Source of the DNA: Massilia sp. H6
Lineage (GTDB): Bacteria > Pseudomonadota > Gammaproteobacteria > Burkholderiales > Burkholderiaceae_D
Reading direction: 5' to 3'
Assembly (NCBI RefSeq): GCF_024802625.1
Contig: NZ_CP103373.1
Span: 1 to 64,000, forward strand
Length of the DNA: 64,000 nt
Position 1 is the stretch's first letter. Each line of letters opens with the position of its first letter. Positions 28,193 to 36,712 of this stretch are shown piece after piece. The notes beneath the pieces are model-generated. The model was given only the letters and a program-made list of their open reading frames with translations. It made no database searches and was not told the DNA's origin. Both the position numbers and the translations under genes were made by a program.

Positions 28193-29514
28193 ATCATTTC
28201 CAGATGTCACATCAGTGGACTTCCGCTCAAACCGCTGAACCGGATGAACAGCACACCATGTGCCGATTTATGTTGGCGGTAGGTAAGAACACACTGACGC
28301 AGAACGAGGACATTTTTTCGCAAACCGTGTCCGACTCGGTCTTGGTATCTGCACTGCCTTTAGCGCAGTGGTTTGCGGCCTCATGGTGGAGACTACTATC
28401 GGAGCCTTTGCCCCGCAAGAATAGTCGCCCGCCACCCGGATTTCGTATGGCGCATGAGATTGCCGCCGCAGGGGCGGGATATGTCTGGCCCCAAGTGCTT
28501 TTTGCGACAGACCGCGAGGTCATGCAAATTTGGGCTGTGCCGTCGCGTCAAAGTGAACAGCAGTCGGTTCGATATTTAAATGGACTGGCGACTCCCGCCG
28601 CAGTGTCGATGAGTGAATTCGAAAGCAGAGTCGACAACTTCATCAATTCGGTTATCGCGCGTCTTGACGCGAAAGGATCTTGTCACAACGGTCTTCAATC
28701 GCTATGGCAAGAAGTTCTGGATGAACGCAACGACGTAGAGGCCTCCATCGCTCGCCGGTGCGAGGCGGAACTGGGCTACGATCCAGACGAGTGTCCAGAA
28801 GATGTGCTTATTACCGCGCTCAATCTCAAAAAACGCATGGGAGATTCGACCTTGTCGGAACTTGCTCCTGTGTTTGGAAAAGACATGGGGGGCGATTCGA
28901 TTGGCAAGCTCAAGGATTTGATCGATAGTCCGGGCCTCATAGGGCGTCCCGATGTCCCGGCGATAAATTGCGATAAATCGTTGTCGGCGGCACCCTGGGA
29001 GCGAGCGGTCACCGATGCGCGATCTTTACGATCGCAGCTTGGCATCGACTCCGATAAGATCGAGACCCACACGTTGTGCGATTTACTTGGAATCCGATTC
29101 AAGGATGTCGAGGATTTTGTCCTGCCAGGCGTGAGCGTAGCGGCTGTCGGGAAACCCGTGGACGAAACGAAAATCGAATTTATTCCGCGTAGGCGACATC
29201 CGAATGGACGTCGTTTCGAGCTGGCACGATTTGTTGGCGATTATCTGAAATGTTCGGAACGCGGTCCAGGATGGCTTGCCTCGACAGATCTAAGCACGTC
29301 CCGACAGAAGTACCAACGCGCTTTTGCCGCCGAATTTCTTTGTCCTATAAACAGCCTACAAGCATTTCTCGAGGACGATTTTTCCGATGACGCTATCGAG
29401 GACGCCGTCGAGCATTTCGGAATCAGTCCAGACACTGTCAGGTCCCTTTTAGCGAACAATAACCTGTTGTATCGCGATTATGGTAGAACCACTCTGCCAT
29501 ATGCGTTGAGTTAA
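28189..29514 (+). CDS. IrrE/ImmA-like protein with degenerate metal site
   Basis: This is a 441-residue protein. The C-terminal third has the frame of an IrrE/ImmA peptidase domain: EFIPRRRHPNGRRFELARFVGDYL in place of the usual R-F-T-x-A-H-E-x-G-H, and later QKYQRAFAAEFLCPINSLQAFLE, which matches the family's ExxANxFAAELLMP helix. The HExxH zinc motif is therefore replaced by ARFVGDY, so peptidase activity is unlikely. The N-terminal 270 residues (AQWFAASWWRLL...GYVWPQVLFATD) are not recognised. It is coupled to the small gene upstream. The domain may serve as a sensing or binding fold rather than an enzyme. Confidence 0.6.
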   Translation: MNHFQMSHQWTSAQTAEPDEQHTMCRFMLAVGKNTLTQNEDIFSQTVSDSVLVSALPLAQWFAASWWRLLSEPLPRKNSRPPPGFRMAHEIAAAGAGYVWPQVLFATDREVMQIWAVPSRQSEQQSVRYLNGLATPAAVSMSEFESRVDNFINSVIARLDAKGSCHNGLQSLWQEVLDERNDVEASIARRCEAELGYDPDECPEDVLITALNLKKRMGDSTLSELAPVFGKDMGGDSIGKLKDLIDSPGLIGRPDVPAINCDKSLSAAPWERAVTDARSLRSQLGIDSDKIETHTLCDLLGIRFKDVEDFVLPGVSVAAVGKPVDETKIEFIPRRRHPNGRRFELARFVGDYLKCSERGPGWLASTDLSTSRQKYQRAFAAEFLCPINSLQAFLEDDFSDDAIEDAVEHFGISPDTVRSLLANNNLLYRDYGRTTLPYALS

Positions 29515-29517
29515 GGG

Positions 29518-29838
29518 ATGTCACGGAAGTACCATGGATGCCAAAATCAGGCCTCGAAACCTGCACATTGCAGCGCTCGCGTTAGCAGCGGGGTATGTTC
29601 CTGCCGCTCAGACCACATTGATGTATTTGAGTACCGATTTGGGTGGCCACTGACATCGACTACCTACCGGCTCGCGGTACTGCTAGCAATAGTCATGGCA
29701 GTCGCAACGGCTGGCGCTTTGCCAGGCTTATGGACCAAGAGGTTGTTTCGGATTTTGATTGTGGTCGGCTTGTCATACGTAGCATTGTTTATCGTGACAT
29801 TCATACCCGGTTGTATCTGGGGGCCGGCGTGCCTGTAG
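29518..29838 (+). CDS. Small membrane protein, possibly frameshifted
   Basis: This frame of about 106 codons begins 3 bases after the IrrE-like gene. Its last 60 residues hold two hydrophobic segments (YRLAVLLAIVMAVATAGAL and ILIVVGLSYVALFIVTFI). Another frame starting at ATG 29534 encodes LHIAALALAAGYVPAAQTTLMYL, a third hydrophobic helix, and stops at about 29652. The two halves may be one three-helix protein broken by a frameshift. No family recognised. Confidence 0.4.
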   Translation: MSRKYHGCQNQASKPAHCSARVSSGVCSCRSDHIDVFEYRFGWPLTSTTYRLAVLLAIVMAVATAGALPGLWTKRLFRILIVVGLSYVALFIVTFIPGCIWGPACL

Positions 29839-30114
29839 GTGCGACCTACTAGACTAGAAATGTCGGCTTCCGGCCTAGTAGCGGACGTAGAGAGGAGCGA
29901 TACGGCGGAATATTCAGATTTTTTGGAGCCAATAACGCGGTTAGGACATCTCACTGGACGCTATGCTCTTGGTCCTTCTCTACGTGAAATTGTGATGAGC
30001 GCAGCGCTATGTACTTCCTTTCCTGAAACGAATATCGACCGCGACTGCTCTTGCTGTCATGCCGGCGGGGCGCAGGGTGCATCAGCGTGGCTATGCCGAC
30101 ACGCTGCGGCTGCT

Positions 30115-30360
30115 ATGGTCGTCGGTGTTCCCGTTCTCGTGCTGTTCGTGCTCGGACTGCAAATGCGTTCCCCACCGCAGGCGTCCCAGCAACCGCAGAT
30201 CCGGACGGGAGCGCATGCGGTTGCGAATGACGCGACAGCGCGCTCCCTGGACAAGAAGGAACTTGATAAATTATTCGAGCGGCCTGTTTCGGAGATGGGA
30301 TCGGTCTTTCCGTCCCCGGCGCCAGCTCCTGGCGCTGATGCCCACTTCCGACCTTTATAA
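30115..30360 (+). CDS. Small single-pass membrane protein (tentative)
   Basis: This is about 81 residues, starting MVVGVPVLVLFVLGLQM, one hydrophobic anchor followed by a polar tail rich in Gln, Ala and Pro. The start is uncertain and no family is recognised. It is included because the anchor-plus-tail layout looks protein-like. Confidence 0.25.
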   Translation: MVVGVPVLVLFVLGLQMRSPPQASQQPQIRTGAHAVANDATARSLDKKELDKLFERPVSEMGSVFPSPAPAPGADAHFRPL

Positions 30361-30390
30361 GTGCCAACAGGCTCGATAGACCGGTCTACT

Positions 30391-32262
30391 CTATTGCACG
30401 GCAAGCGGCGTAGGAGCGGCACTAGCCGCTGACGCGCTCGGGCTAGACACGATCGCCGGCAACGCACAAGCCTCTGCCAGTTCACGCGCTCCATCGAGAC
30501 CAAGTTGATAGTACGCGTCGAACAGCTCATCCGATATGAATTGGTTGAACGTCGAATCGTTAGGAAAATGCATTGACAAATCCTGGCCCCAGCCTTTGGT
30601 CAACCGCTTAATCCGAGTGTGCTTCACATAAAACAACTCACCCTTGGATCCGTCAGGATAGTGGACAACAAAAATATCGACCGAGCCATGTGTGCGGCTA
30701 TAGGCTATATCGACATCAAGGTCTTGACGGGCGCGGGCGCACAGCACCCTGAGCGACTCACCCGTATCAAAGGGGTCGAATGAAGCGTCGAAACAGTAAA
30801 TCTTCTTGGTCATTTGGGTAAGCAAGAAATAGATACCAGTGTTTTCAAAATGGCCGCCATCGGAAACTTTGAAATACCCTTTAGTGATATCCGATGCTTC
30901 ATCATTGAACGTCAACCACAAATCCCTGAATCTTTTCGGTCCACGGCAGGAAATTTCGTTGCCCATCTTATTCAGCCACAAACCGGTATTCACACTGAAG
31001 CTGGTCAGAATATAGCGATACAGGCGGGACGTCGCGATGCCGACATCGATGGCGGCGCCAGACAATGCCATAGCCCCCTTATAGGTGGAAATCCCAAAAT
31101 CGTCTTTCACCTTGTCCCAAGGAACTATGTCGGATGTCGACACGGCGATCCCCGCAGGACTGATATTGCCATGACTGGGTTTACCGTTCTGCAGTATCGA
31201 AATATTCGCGACGCAGATGGGGAACCATTTGGAAAGCTTTGGGGGAGCGCTAAACGTTTGCTGGCCATTACCAACGAAAACCTCGACATATTTCTGATAT
31301 GACCTAAGCATCGAGGATTTGTTGCTATTTGTGAGGCCCCAGATCAACAGTACAGCGCTTGGAAGGGCGACGAACAGTCCGAGCGAGGTCGAGTCAAACC
31401 GTTGTCCTGCATCGCGAGGGAATAGGTGATTGACAGTGAGTGTCGCGAAAAAGATAGTAAGCGCGATGCTGATGATCTGCTTCGAGTCTCTTCCCAATAC
31501 AGCGCTGAGGCCATTACGTATGGAGTACAGGATCCAACTATCCCGTGGATTGCGTTGAACGGAAAGTAGGGTGATCATTACGACGCCGACCGCGAAGCCG
31601 GCCGCGGTCGCGTAGATCGATCGAGACGAAAGGTAGTGCGCTACCAGAAATCCGCCGAAAAGAATACCCACATAAACGCCAAGTCGAAGTGGATCGATCA
31701 AAGAGTTTAGCCAACCCAGTTTGGGGAAGGACGAGGCCATGGAGTGCAAGACGAACGTCGAAAAAATGATCGAAAGCAGTGCAATCACTAAACTTGTAAT
31801 CACCGTATTGCCTGCAACGGTCTTTACCACGCTCGCCATTGTCCAAAACAAGGTGGTAAGTGCCGACAATAGGATAAGCCCGATAAACAGCCCGAGCATC
31901 GTATGCATTAAGACACGGCTCTTGAGCGAATTAAACTTGTCGAGGCCGCTGCCGATCTCGTGATACAGCTTATTTTCACCTAAAAAATCCTTGGCTTCTC
32001 GGTGGTCGGAATTCGCCATGACAGCCAATGGAACATATCCGCCGCCGGATACCGAAGAGATAAAATCGGTCTGCTGAAGTAAACCCAGGTTATAGAGGCC
32101 GGCCAAGGCTCCCGTTGAAAAAGCGGCGGAACGAATCCCGCCGCCGGATAAAGCTAAGCCAACGAGTTGCTCTTTGTCGTCCTCCGCCGCCACCGTCTTG
32201 TCGAACTGAAGCGCTGCTTCCTGTTTTCTACGTTTTACGATCTGTTCGAAATTCTTGTTCAT
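30391..32262 (-). CDS. Membrane-embedded patatin-like phospholipase
   Basis: This is a 623-residue protein. The oxyanion-hole motif GLALSGGGIRSAAFSTGAL lies at residues 34-52, the nucleophile serine in ISSVSGGGYV near 71, and the catalytic DGG in VSDGGHFENTG near 468. Between them, residues 115-320 carry several membrane helices (GLFIGLILLSALTTLFW, VITSLVIALLSIIFSTFVL, LGVYVGILFGGFLVAHYL and others). It should hydrolyse membrane lipids from within the membrane. Patatins act as membrane-damaging effectors in some defence systems, but no cyclase or other trigger gene is adjacent, so that role is only possible here. Confidence 0.85.
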   Translation of the reverse strand: MNKNFEQIVKRRKQEAALQFDKTVAAEDDKEQLVGLALSGGGIRSAAFSTGALAGLYNLGLLQQTDFISSVSGGGYVPLAVMANSDHREAKDFLGENKLYHEIGSGLDKFNSLKSRVLMHTMLGLFIGLILLSALTTLFWTMASVVKTVAGNTVITSLVIALLSIIFSTFVLHSMASSFPKLGWLNSLIDPLRLGVYVGILFGGFLVAHYLSSRSIYATAAGFAVGVVMITLLSVQRNPRDSWILYSIRNGLSAVLGRDSKQIISIALTIFFATLTVNHLFPRDAGQRFDSTSLGLFVALPSAVLLIWGLTNSNKSSMLRSYQKYVEVFVGNGQQTFSAPPKLSKWFPICVANISILQNGKPSHGNISPAGIAVSTSDIVPWDKVKDDFGISTYKGAMALSGAAIDVGIATSRLYRYILTSFSVNTGLWLNKMGNEISCRGPKRFRDLWLTFNDEASDITKGYFKVSDGGHFENTGIYFLLTQMTKKIYCFDASFDPFDTGESLRVLCARARQDLDVDIAYSRTHGSVDIFVVHYPDGSKGELFYVKHTRIKRLTKGWGQDLSMHFPNDSTFNQFISDELFDAYYQLGLDGARELAEACALPAIVSSPSASAASAAPTPLAVQ

Positions 32263-32395
32263 ATATGCTTGTAATTGTTATTTTGCCGATCTAAGTGTTT
32301 CCTTGAGACACTTGCGTTCAATGCTAGCACATTAAGGTTTGCAATTTTGCTGATCGGCGCGTGGCGTTGGTTTTCGTATCGCGCCCAGCAGCGTT

Positions 32396-32809
32396 CTATC
32401 TCGTTTGACCGATCTTCCAATCGCCGGTTACGTCGCGGACCATCCGCATGTAGACGGGACCCTCTTGGTCACCGTTTCCATATTCGACGTCAACGCGATA
32501 AATTTCCTCCTGGCCGGTCTCCGGGCCCTTCACCTCCAGGTTCGATATCCCACCCTTTGCCTTGATCGATTGTGCCGCGCTGTCCATGTTGGCGGTGATA
32601 CCGTCAATATCGAGTGTGTCGTTCTTCATCAACGCAAGCATTTCAACCGTGTCGCCTTCGTCCATTGCGTCATAAAAACGCCGAATCGTTTCTTCGGCAT
32701 CGGAAACACTAAAGAAACACGACTTCAGAAGAAGTAGCAGCACGATGGCATCACCCATGAGGCTCCACTTTGCAAAATTTGATGTAAGAGGAGGGGCGAT
32801 CGATTCCAT
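32396..32809 (-). CDS. DUF4878-like small exported or anchored protein
   Basis: This is a 137-residue protein with one hydrophobic segment (GDAIVLLLLLKSCFFSV, residues 19-35). A domain of about 100 residues follows: AEETIRRFYDAMDEGDTVEMLALM ... EIYRVDVEYGNGD...YMRMVRDVTGDWKIGQTR. This is the NTF2-like layout of DUF4878 proteins, whose function is unknown. It lies upstream of the patatin gene in the same direction, with a gap of about 130 bases. The first methionine may not be the true start; MGDAIVLL at residue 18 is an alternative. Confidence 0.6.
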   Translation of the reverse strand: MESIAPPLTSNFAKWSLMGDAIVLLLLLKSCFFSVSDAEETIRRFYDAMDEGDTVEMLALMKNDTLDIDGITANMDSAAQSIKAKGGISNLEVKGPETGQEEIYRVDVEYGNGDQEGPVYMRMVRDVTGDWKIGQTR

Positions 32810-33076
32810 GGTGTCCTAACGTTGCGATATACATGTTGTTAAAAATGTTAGATGACGAACGATAGCTTATTGATAGCCGTATGGCAACAAATTATCGATG
32901 GCGACGCATACGCTAGTGAGCCGAACGGTGCGGACATCGTTGCTCGGTGCGGTTCGACTACGCTGCGTTCACGCAAATACGGTCGAGGTCTAGCGCCTAT
33001 GATGTCCGAATGACCGAACGCACCGATTTCCTGACCGCCAACTGGGTCGATCTGATCCTGCTTCTGCTACCTATGA

Positions 33077-33436
33077 TCAGTCAGCGACAGGCCGCCTGCT
33101 CGTTTGCCTCTGCTGATCCACCGCCGCGCATAGCTTACCCACAATCTCCTCCGGCGCCGCTGTGGGAAGACCACCTGTGTCGAAGCCTGGGTAAACCCGT
33201 CCGCTTCCATCGCTCGAGGACAGACGGTGAAGAGTTAAGCCGCTATTGCCGATCAAGCGCTCACATTCATGCTTTACCACGCCTAAGGTGATATGTAGTC
33301 GCGTCCCGCACAGTTTGCCAAAGCGCTTGGTGCCAAACGCATTTTCGAAGGCGGGACGGGTGTCATTGATCGCGACCCACTTGGTCGTGGATTTAAAGAC
33401 AAAGTGTTTGCTGATCAGTACTTCTTCGATACTCAT
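33077..33436 (-). CDS. Short hypothetical protein (tentative)
   Basis: This is 119 codons from an ATG preceded by GGGAG at a spacing of 4. The first ~75 residues (MSIEEVLISKHFVFKSTTKWVAINDTRP) look like a real protein; the rest looks less so and may be read-through into unrelated sequence. No family is recognised. The remainder of 32810-33536 holds nothing else I can support. Confidence 0.35.
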   Translation of the reverse strand: MSIEEVLISKHFVFKSTTKWVAINDTRPAFENAFGTKRFGKLCGTRLHITLGVVKHECERLIGNSGLTLHRLSSSDGSGRVYPGFDTGGLPTAAPEEIVGKLCAAVDQQRQTSRRPVAD

Positions 33437-33536
33437 GCGACTCCCGGTGGTGGATGTTGGTGAATTGGGTCCTGGGCGCGGTGGGCTCGGTAGAACGTGT
33501 CGGCCATACCGCTTGGCGCGATCGGCCGCAAGGTCG

Positions 33537-34760
33537 CTAGCCGCGACCTTGACGTGCGGCGCTGTCGCTTAAAACGGACCACGCGCTATACACCTGCGCC
33601 ACGGACGATTCGGCGGCTTGACGCAAGGCCTCCGCGTCGCTCAGTAGGGCGAGGGTGACATCGTCGGGGTCGAGCAGATCGCCCGAGAGCGCACAGCGGC
33701 GCCACATGGCCCAAGTGGGTTGGCTCTCGCCATGGATCCCAGCCTCCTCGAGTAGGGCGATAGCGCGCGTACGTTCGCTCTTGTCGTGCGGTGGACACAA
33801 AATGCCGGTGTACAGCCCTGCCTCGATCTCGATCTCGATCACGCCCAGTGCCTCGCTAAAACCAGGGATCCTAAAATACAGACCGAAGTAATCCCGTTTC
33901 CGGGCATTGAGTTGGTAAAAGCGCTCAATGCGTTCGCGCCGTGCCGATGGTTCAGCGGGCAGGGATTGCGGCGTCAATCTTTCGGCCATGTCTGGGTAGT
34001 CGCGCTGCGCGACGGCCCACAGCGCGTCCCACATGCGCCCCTGCAGCACCACCAATGCCCGCGTGTAGGCGGCCCGTATATCACGGGCGTGGCGCAAATG
34101 CTCGCCCTTCAACAGCACGTCAACCAGTTCATTCATATATTCCCCTGTCTCGAGATGGCCAGTAAGGCGATCGACACCCCGCGCGTACTGGGCGATCGTG
34201 TCGCGCAAGTGCGGCGCTTGTGCAGCGCAGGCCTCCGCCTGCAGTAACCAGGTGCGAATGTGGTGTTTGTAGCTGACGTTTTGATACCGCTCTAGCATCA
34301 GTTCATCGAGGGCACACAGACTCGCATCGAACGGCCGCTCGCCCTGTAAGGTCAAATACAGCAGGTGGACGTCGTCGTGATGGCGACGTGTGCGGTCCCA
34401 GTAGCGGTACAGCTGGCGCTCTTGATCGGGAGCGTGGATCTTGTTTTCGATGACGACGACACGTTTGCGACCGAACTCGATGACGATGTCGACGTGGCCT
34501 TCCTCTGTCGCCACGCGGGCATAGCGACACTCTTCCTCGCTGTCGGGAACGATGCCGACGCAGCACATGAATCGATAGAGCAGGGCGGCGCCGTGCGCGT
34601 GGGCGTGCGGATCGATCAGGAAAGCGATCAGCCTGCTATGAAGCCGAACTTCGTCGTGCGCTAGGCGCAAGGCATCGAAGACATTAAAGCCGTGGTGGTC
34701 AGGAAAGCGAGCACGCAGCAGCGCCGTGAGTGAGAACAGTGCTTGATGGGATTGGGTCAT
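33537..34760 (-). CDS. PD-(D/E)XK nuclease superfamily protein
   Basis: This is a 407-residue protein starting MTQSHQALFSLTALL. The N-terminal half has the PDDEXK_4 layout: an N-terminal glutamate region DEVRLHSRLIAFLIDP near residue 35, then GHVDIVIEFGRKRVVVIENKIHAPDQERQLYRYW near 88-121. This gives the catalytic D, the ExK and the following Q. The C-terminal 200 residues are helical, with a beta-rich segment (YFGLYFRIPGF...IEIEIEAGLYTGIL). Such single-gene proteins are common in defence islands, but their targets are mostly unknown. I chose the internal ATG at 34760; the frame extends to 34799. Confidence 0.78.
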   Translation of the reverse strand: MTQSHQALFSLTALLRARFPDHHGFNVFDALRLAHDEVRLHSRLIAFLIDPHAHAHGAALLYRFMCCVGIVPDSEEECRYARVATEEGHVDIVIEFGRKRVVVIENKIHAPDQERQLYRYWDRTRRHHDDVHLLYLTLQGERPFDASLCALDELMLERYQNVSYKHHIRTWLLQAEACAAQAPHLRDTIAQYARGVDRLTGHLETGEYMNELVDVLLKGEHLRHARDIRAAYTRALVVLQGRMWDALWAVAQRDYPDMAERLTPQSLPAEPSARRERIERFYQLNARKRDYFGLYFRIPGFSEALGVIEIEIEAGLYTGILCPPHDKSERTRAIALLEEAGIHGESQPTWAMWRRCALSGDLLDPDDVTLALLSDAEALRQAAESSVAQVYSAWSVLSDSAARQGRG

Positions 34761-35200
34761 AAGCCTAGCTAACAGGTTGCGGCACGGTCCGTCTTCCATG
34801 CGCCCAGCACTTGCCGATCAGCGCACCGACAACGCCAAGGAGCGAACACGCTGGACCGCAACGCGACTTTGGCGCTATTTTTCGACAGCAATGAAGGAGG
34901 CATGGACGCATCTCTTTTATTGTACTTTCAGGCAATACTCTTTCATATCGTTGTTGAACGTTGAAGTGATTTCACACCATACGAAGCAGCCGGTCGATCG
35001 GTCTCGCGGACCGCAACGACAAGGTGAGATCGTAGAGGACAGTGCCTCGGCGCTCGGCATCGCCGAAGCGCGCTGTTACCCTCGCATAGCGCGATAGCTC
35101 GTTCTCATCATCGCCATTGCATTTACACAAGGATTGCCGAATACTTCATTACTACTCGCTTGATTGGGTGCGGACGTCGTCAACCAGAAGGAGAGCAAAC
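34761..35200. other. No gene seen
   Basis: This 440-base stretch lies between divergently arranged genes. It holds only short frames without family resemblance. Promoters for both flanking genes are expected here, but no clear box stands out apart from the ribosome-binding site AAGGAGAG at 35188-35195. Confidence 0.4.
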
Positions 35201-36712
35201 GTGATTCAATTCCAGAACGCAGTAGCGATGGCTACCGATCAAGTCGATAGAGCAGACGACAAGAGGATCGTTTTATCTGGCGATATCGTCACCATGAATG
35301 CTTCGCGTGACATTATTCGTCAAGGAAGATTATGCATCCAAGGCAACGAGATTGTCGCTGTACTCGGGCCCGGGGACCAAATCCCAGCTGACTTCACCGA
35401 CGCAGCACGGGTCGATACCAAGGGGACAATTTATCCGGGTCTTTTTGATCTGCATAATCATCTTCCCTACAATATGATTCCCCTCTGGCAGGTGGATCGG
35501 CCGTTTAAAAACCGCCGGGAATGGCAAGCGGTTCTGGAGTACTACCCGGCCGTGCGCGCCCCATTCGGCCTGCTCAATGAGCACCCGGACCTGGATTACC
35601 GGCGTGCAATCGTTCGCTTTACCGAATGTCGCAATCTGCTTGGCGGAGTCACCACCGGCCACGGCATGGGCATGACCAAGGGCGTGACCTATCAAGGCCT
35701 CATGCGCAATATCGAGCAGCCAGAGACCGATGAGCTGCCTCGAGTGAAATCGCAAACCGCGGACATGAAACCGGAAGATATTAATAAGATGGTGGAGTGG
35801 ACCGGAGAGGGTCGACCGTTCATTTACCATCTCAGTGAGGGTATCGACGAACATGCACACGAGCGCTTGCTCGACCTCCAGCAGGCGCCGGGCGCCTTAA
35901 ACCGTCACTTGGTATGTATCCACGCGGTCGGCGTCTATTCCGAAGATTTCCCGTCCCTTAAGCAAATCGCCGGCATCGTGTGGTCGCCCACAAGCAATTT
36001 GCTGCTTTACGGGCAAACCTGCAAGATTGAAGCAGCCAAGAATTCGGGAGTGCCGATCGCCATTGGAGCCGACTGGTCGCCGAGTGGATGCAAGAACCTG
36101 TTGGGCGAATTAAAGGTAGCACGTGCCGTAAGCCGCCATCACGGCACTGTGCTCAACGATATGGAACTCGTGGCCGGCGTGACATGCGTGCCTGCAACCA
36201 TGATCGGCTGGGCGCATCGCCTTGGTTCGATCGGCGAAGGCAAATGGGCGGATCTTCTTATTCTTGAGGGACAAGTGGCCGACCCTTACGCGCATCTTGT
36301 CGAGGCTCGCGAAAGCTCGATTGCCGCGGTTATTATTGACGGACGCATTCGCCTGGGACAGGCGGATGGCTTGGTTATAGGGGAGCCGCTGTCGAGTGAG
36401 GAAGTCATTGTGGGCGGCAAACGCTACGTGCTGGACTTGGCTGAATCGAGTGGCGATGGAGTGGGCGGCATGAGGCTCGACAAGGCCATAAACAAGATCG
36501 ACGATGGCCTGCAACGTCTGCCGGAACTCGAGGCGGCTGCAACGGCATTGTGGGGTGGGGACGATAGGGAGAAAAAATGGCAGTTCGAAGATGAGATGCA
36601 CGAAGACAGTTTCGAGGCGCTGTTCCTACGCGATGATCGCATGCCTGCCAAATCAATGCGACTAGGGCCATTGACGAGCCTGTCAGAATTTCTGTGTGGA
36701 ACGGGGTCATGA
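35201..36712 (+). CDS. Amidohydrolase-family protein, C-terminus replaced by IS256-family insertion
   Basis: This is a metal-dependent amidohydrolase. The first strand and metal histidines are in YPGLFDLHNHLPYN, later histidines in EHAHERLLD and CIHAVGVY, and the last metal aspartate in IAIGADWSPSG. The substrate is unknown. I start it at GTG 35201, which has AAGGAGAG six bases before it; the frame is open to 35117. The gene is intact up to base 36675, where an IS256-family element begins. The present frame then reads 12 foreign codons and stops. Removing the element and one copy of the 8-bp duplication rejoins the frame with 38048-38147 and gives a 524-residue protein. About 34 residues are lost, all outside the metal site, so partial activity cannot be excluded. 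Confidence 0.85.
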   Translation: MIQFQNAVAMATDQVDRADDKRIVLSGDIVTMNASRDIIRQGRLCIQGNEIVAVLGPGDQIPADFTDAARVDTKGTIYPGLFDLHNHLPYNMIPLWQVDRPFKNRREWQAVLEYYPAVRAPFGLLNEHPDLDYRRAIVRFTECRNLLGGVTTGHGMGMTKGVTYQGLMRNIEQPETDELPRVKSQTADMKPEDINKMVEWTGEGRPFIYHLSEGIDEHAHERLLDLQQAPGALNRHLVCIHAVGVYSEDFPSLKQIAGIVWSPTSNLLLYGQTCKIEAAKNSGVPIAIGADWSPSGCKNLLGELKVARAVSRHHGTVLNDMELVAGVTCVPATMIGWAHRLGSIGEGKWADLLILEGQVADPYAHLVEARESSIAAVIIDGRIRLGQADGLVIGEPLSSEEVIVGGKRYVLDLAESSGDGVGGMRLDKAINKIDDGLQRLPELEAAATALWGGDDREKKWQFEDEMHEDSFEALFLRDDRMPAKSMRLGPLTSLSEFLCGTGS

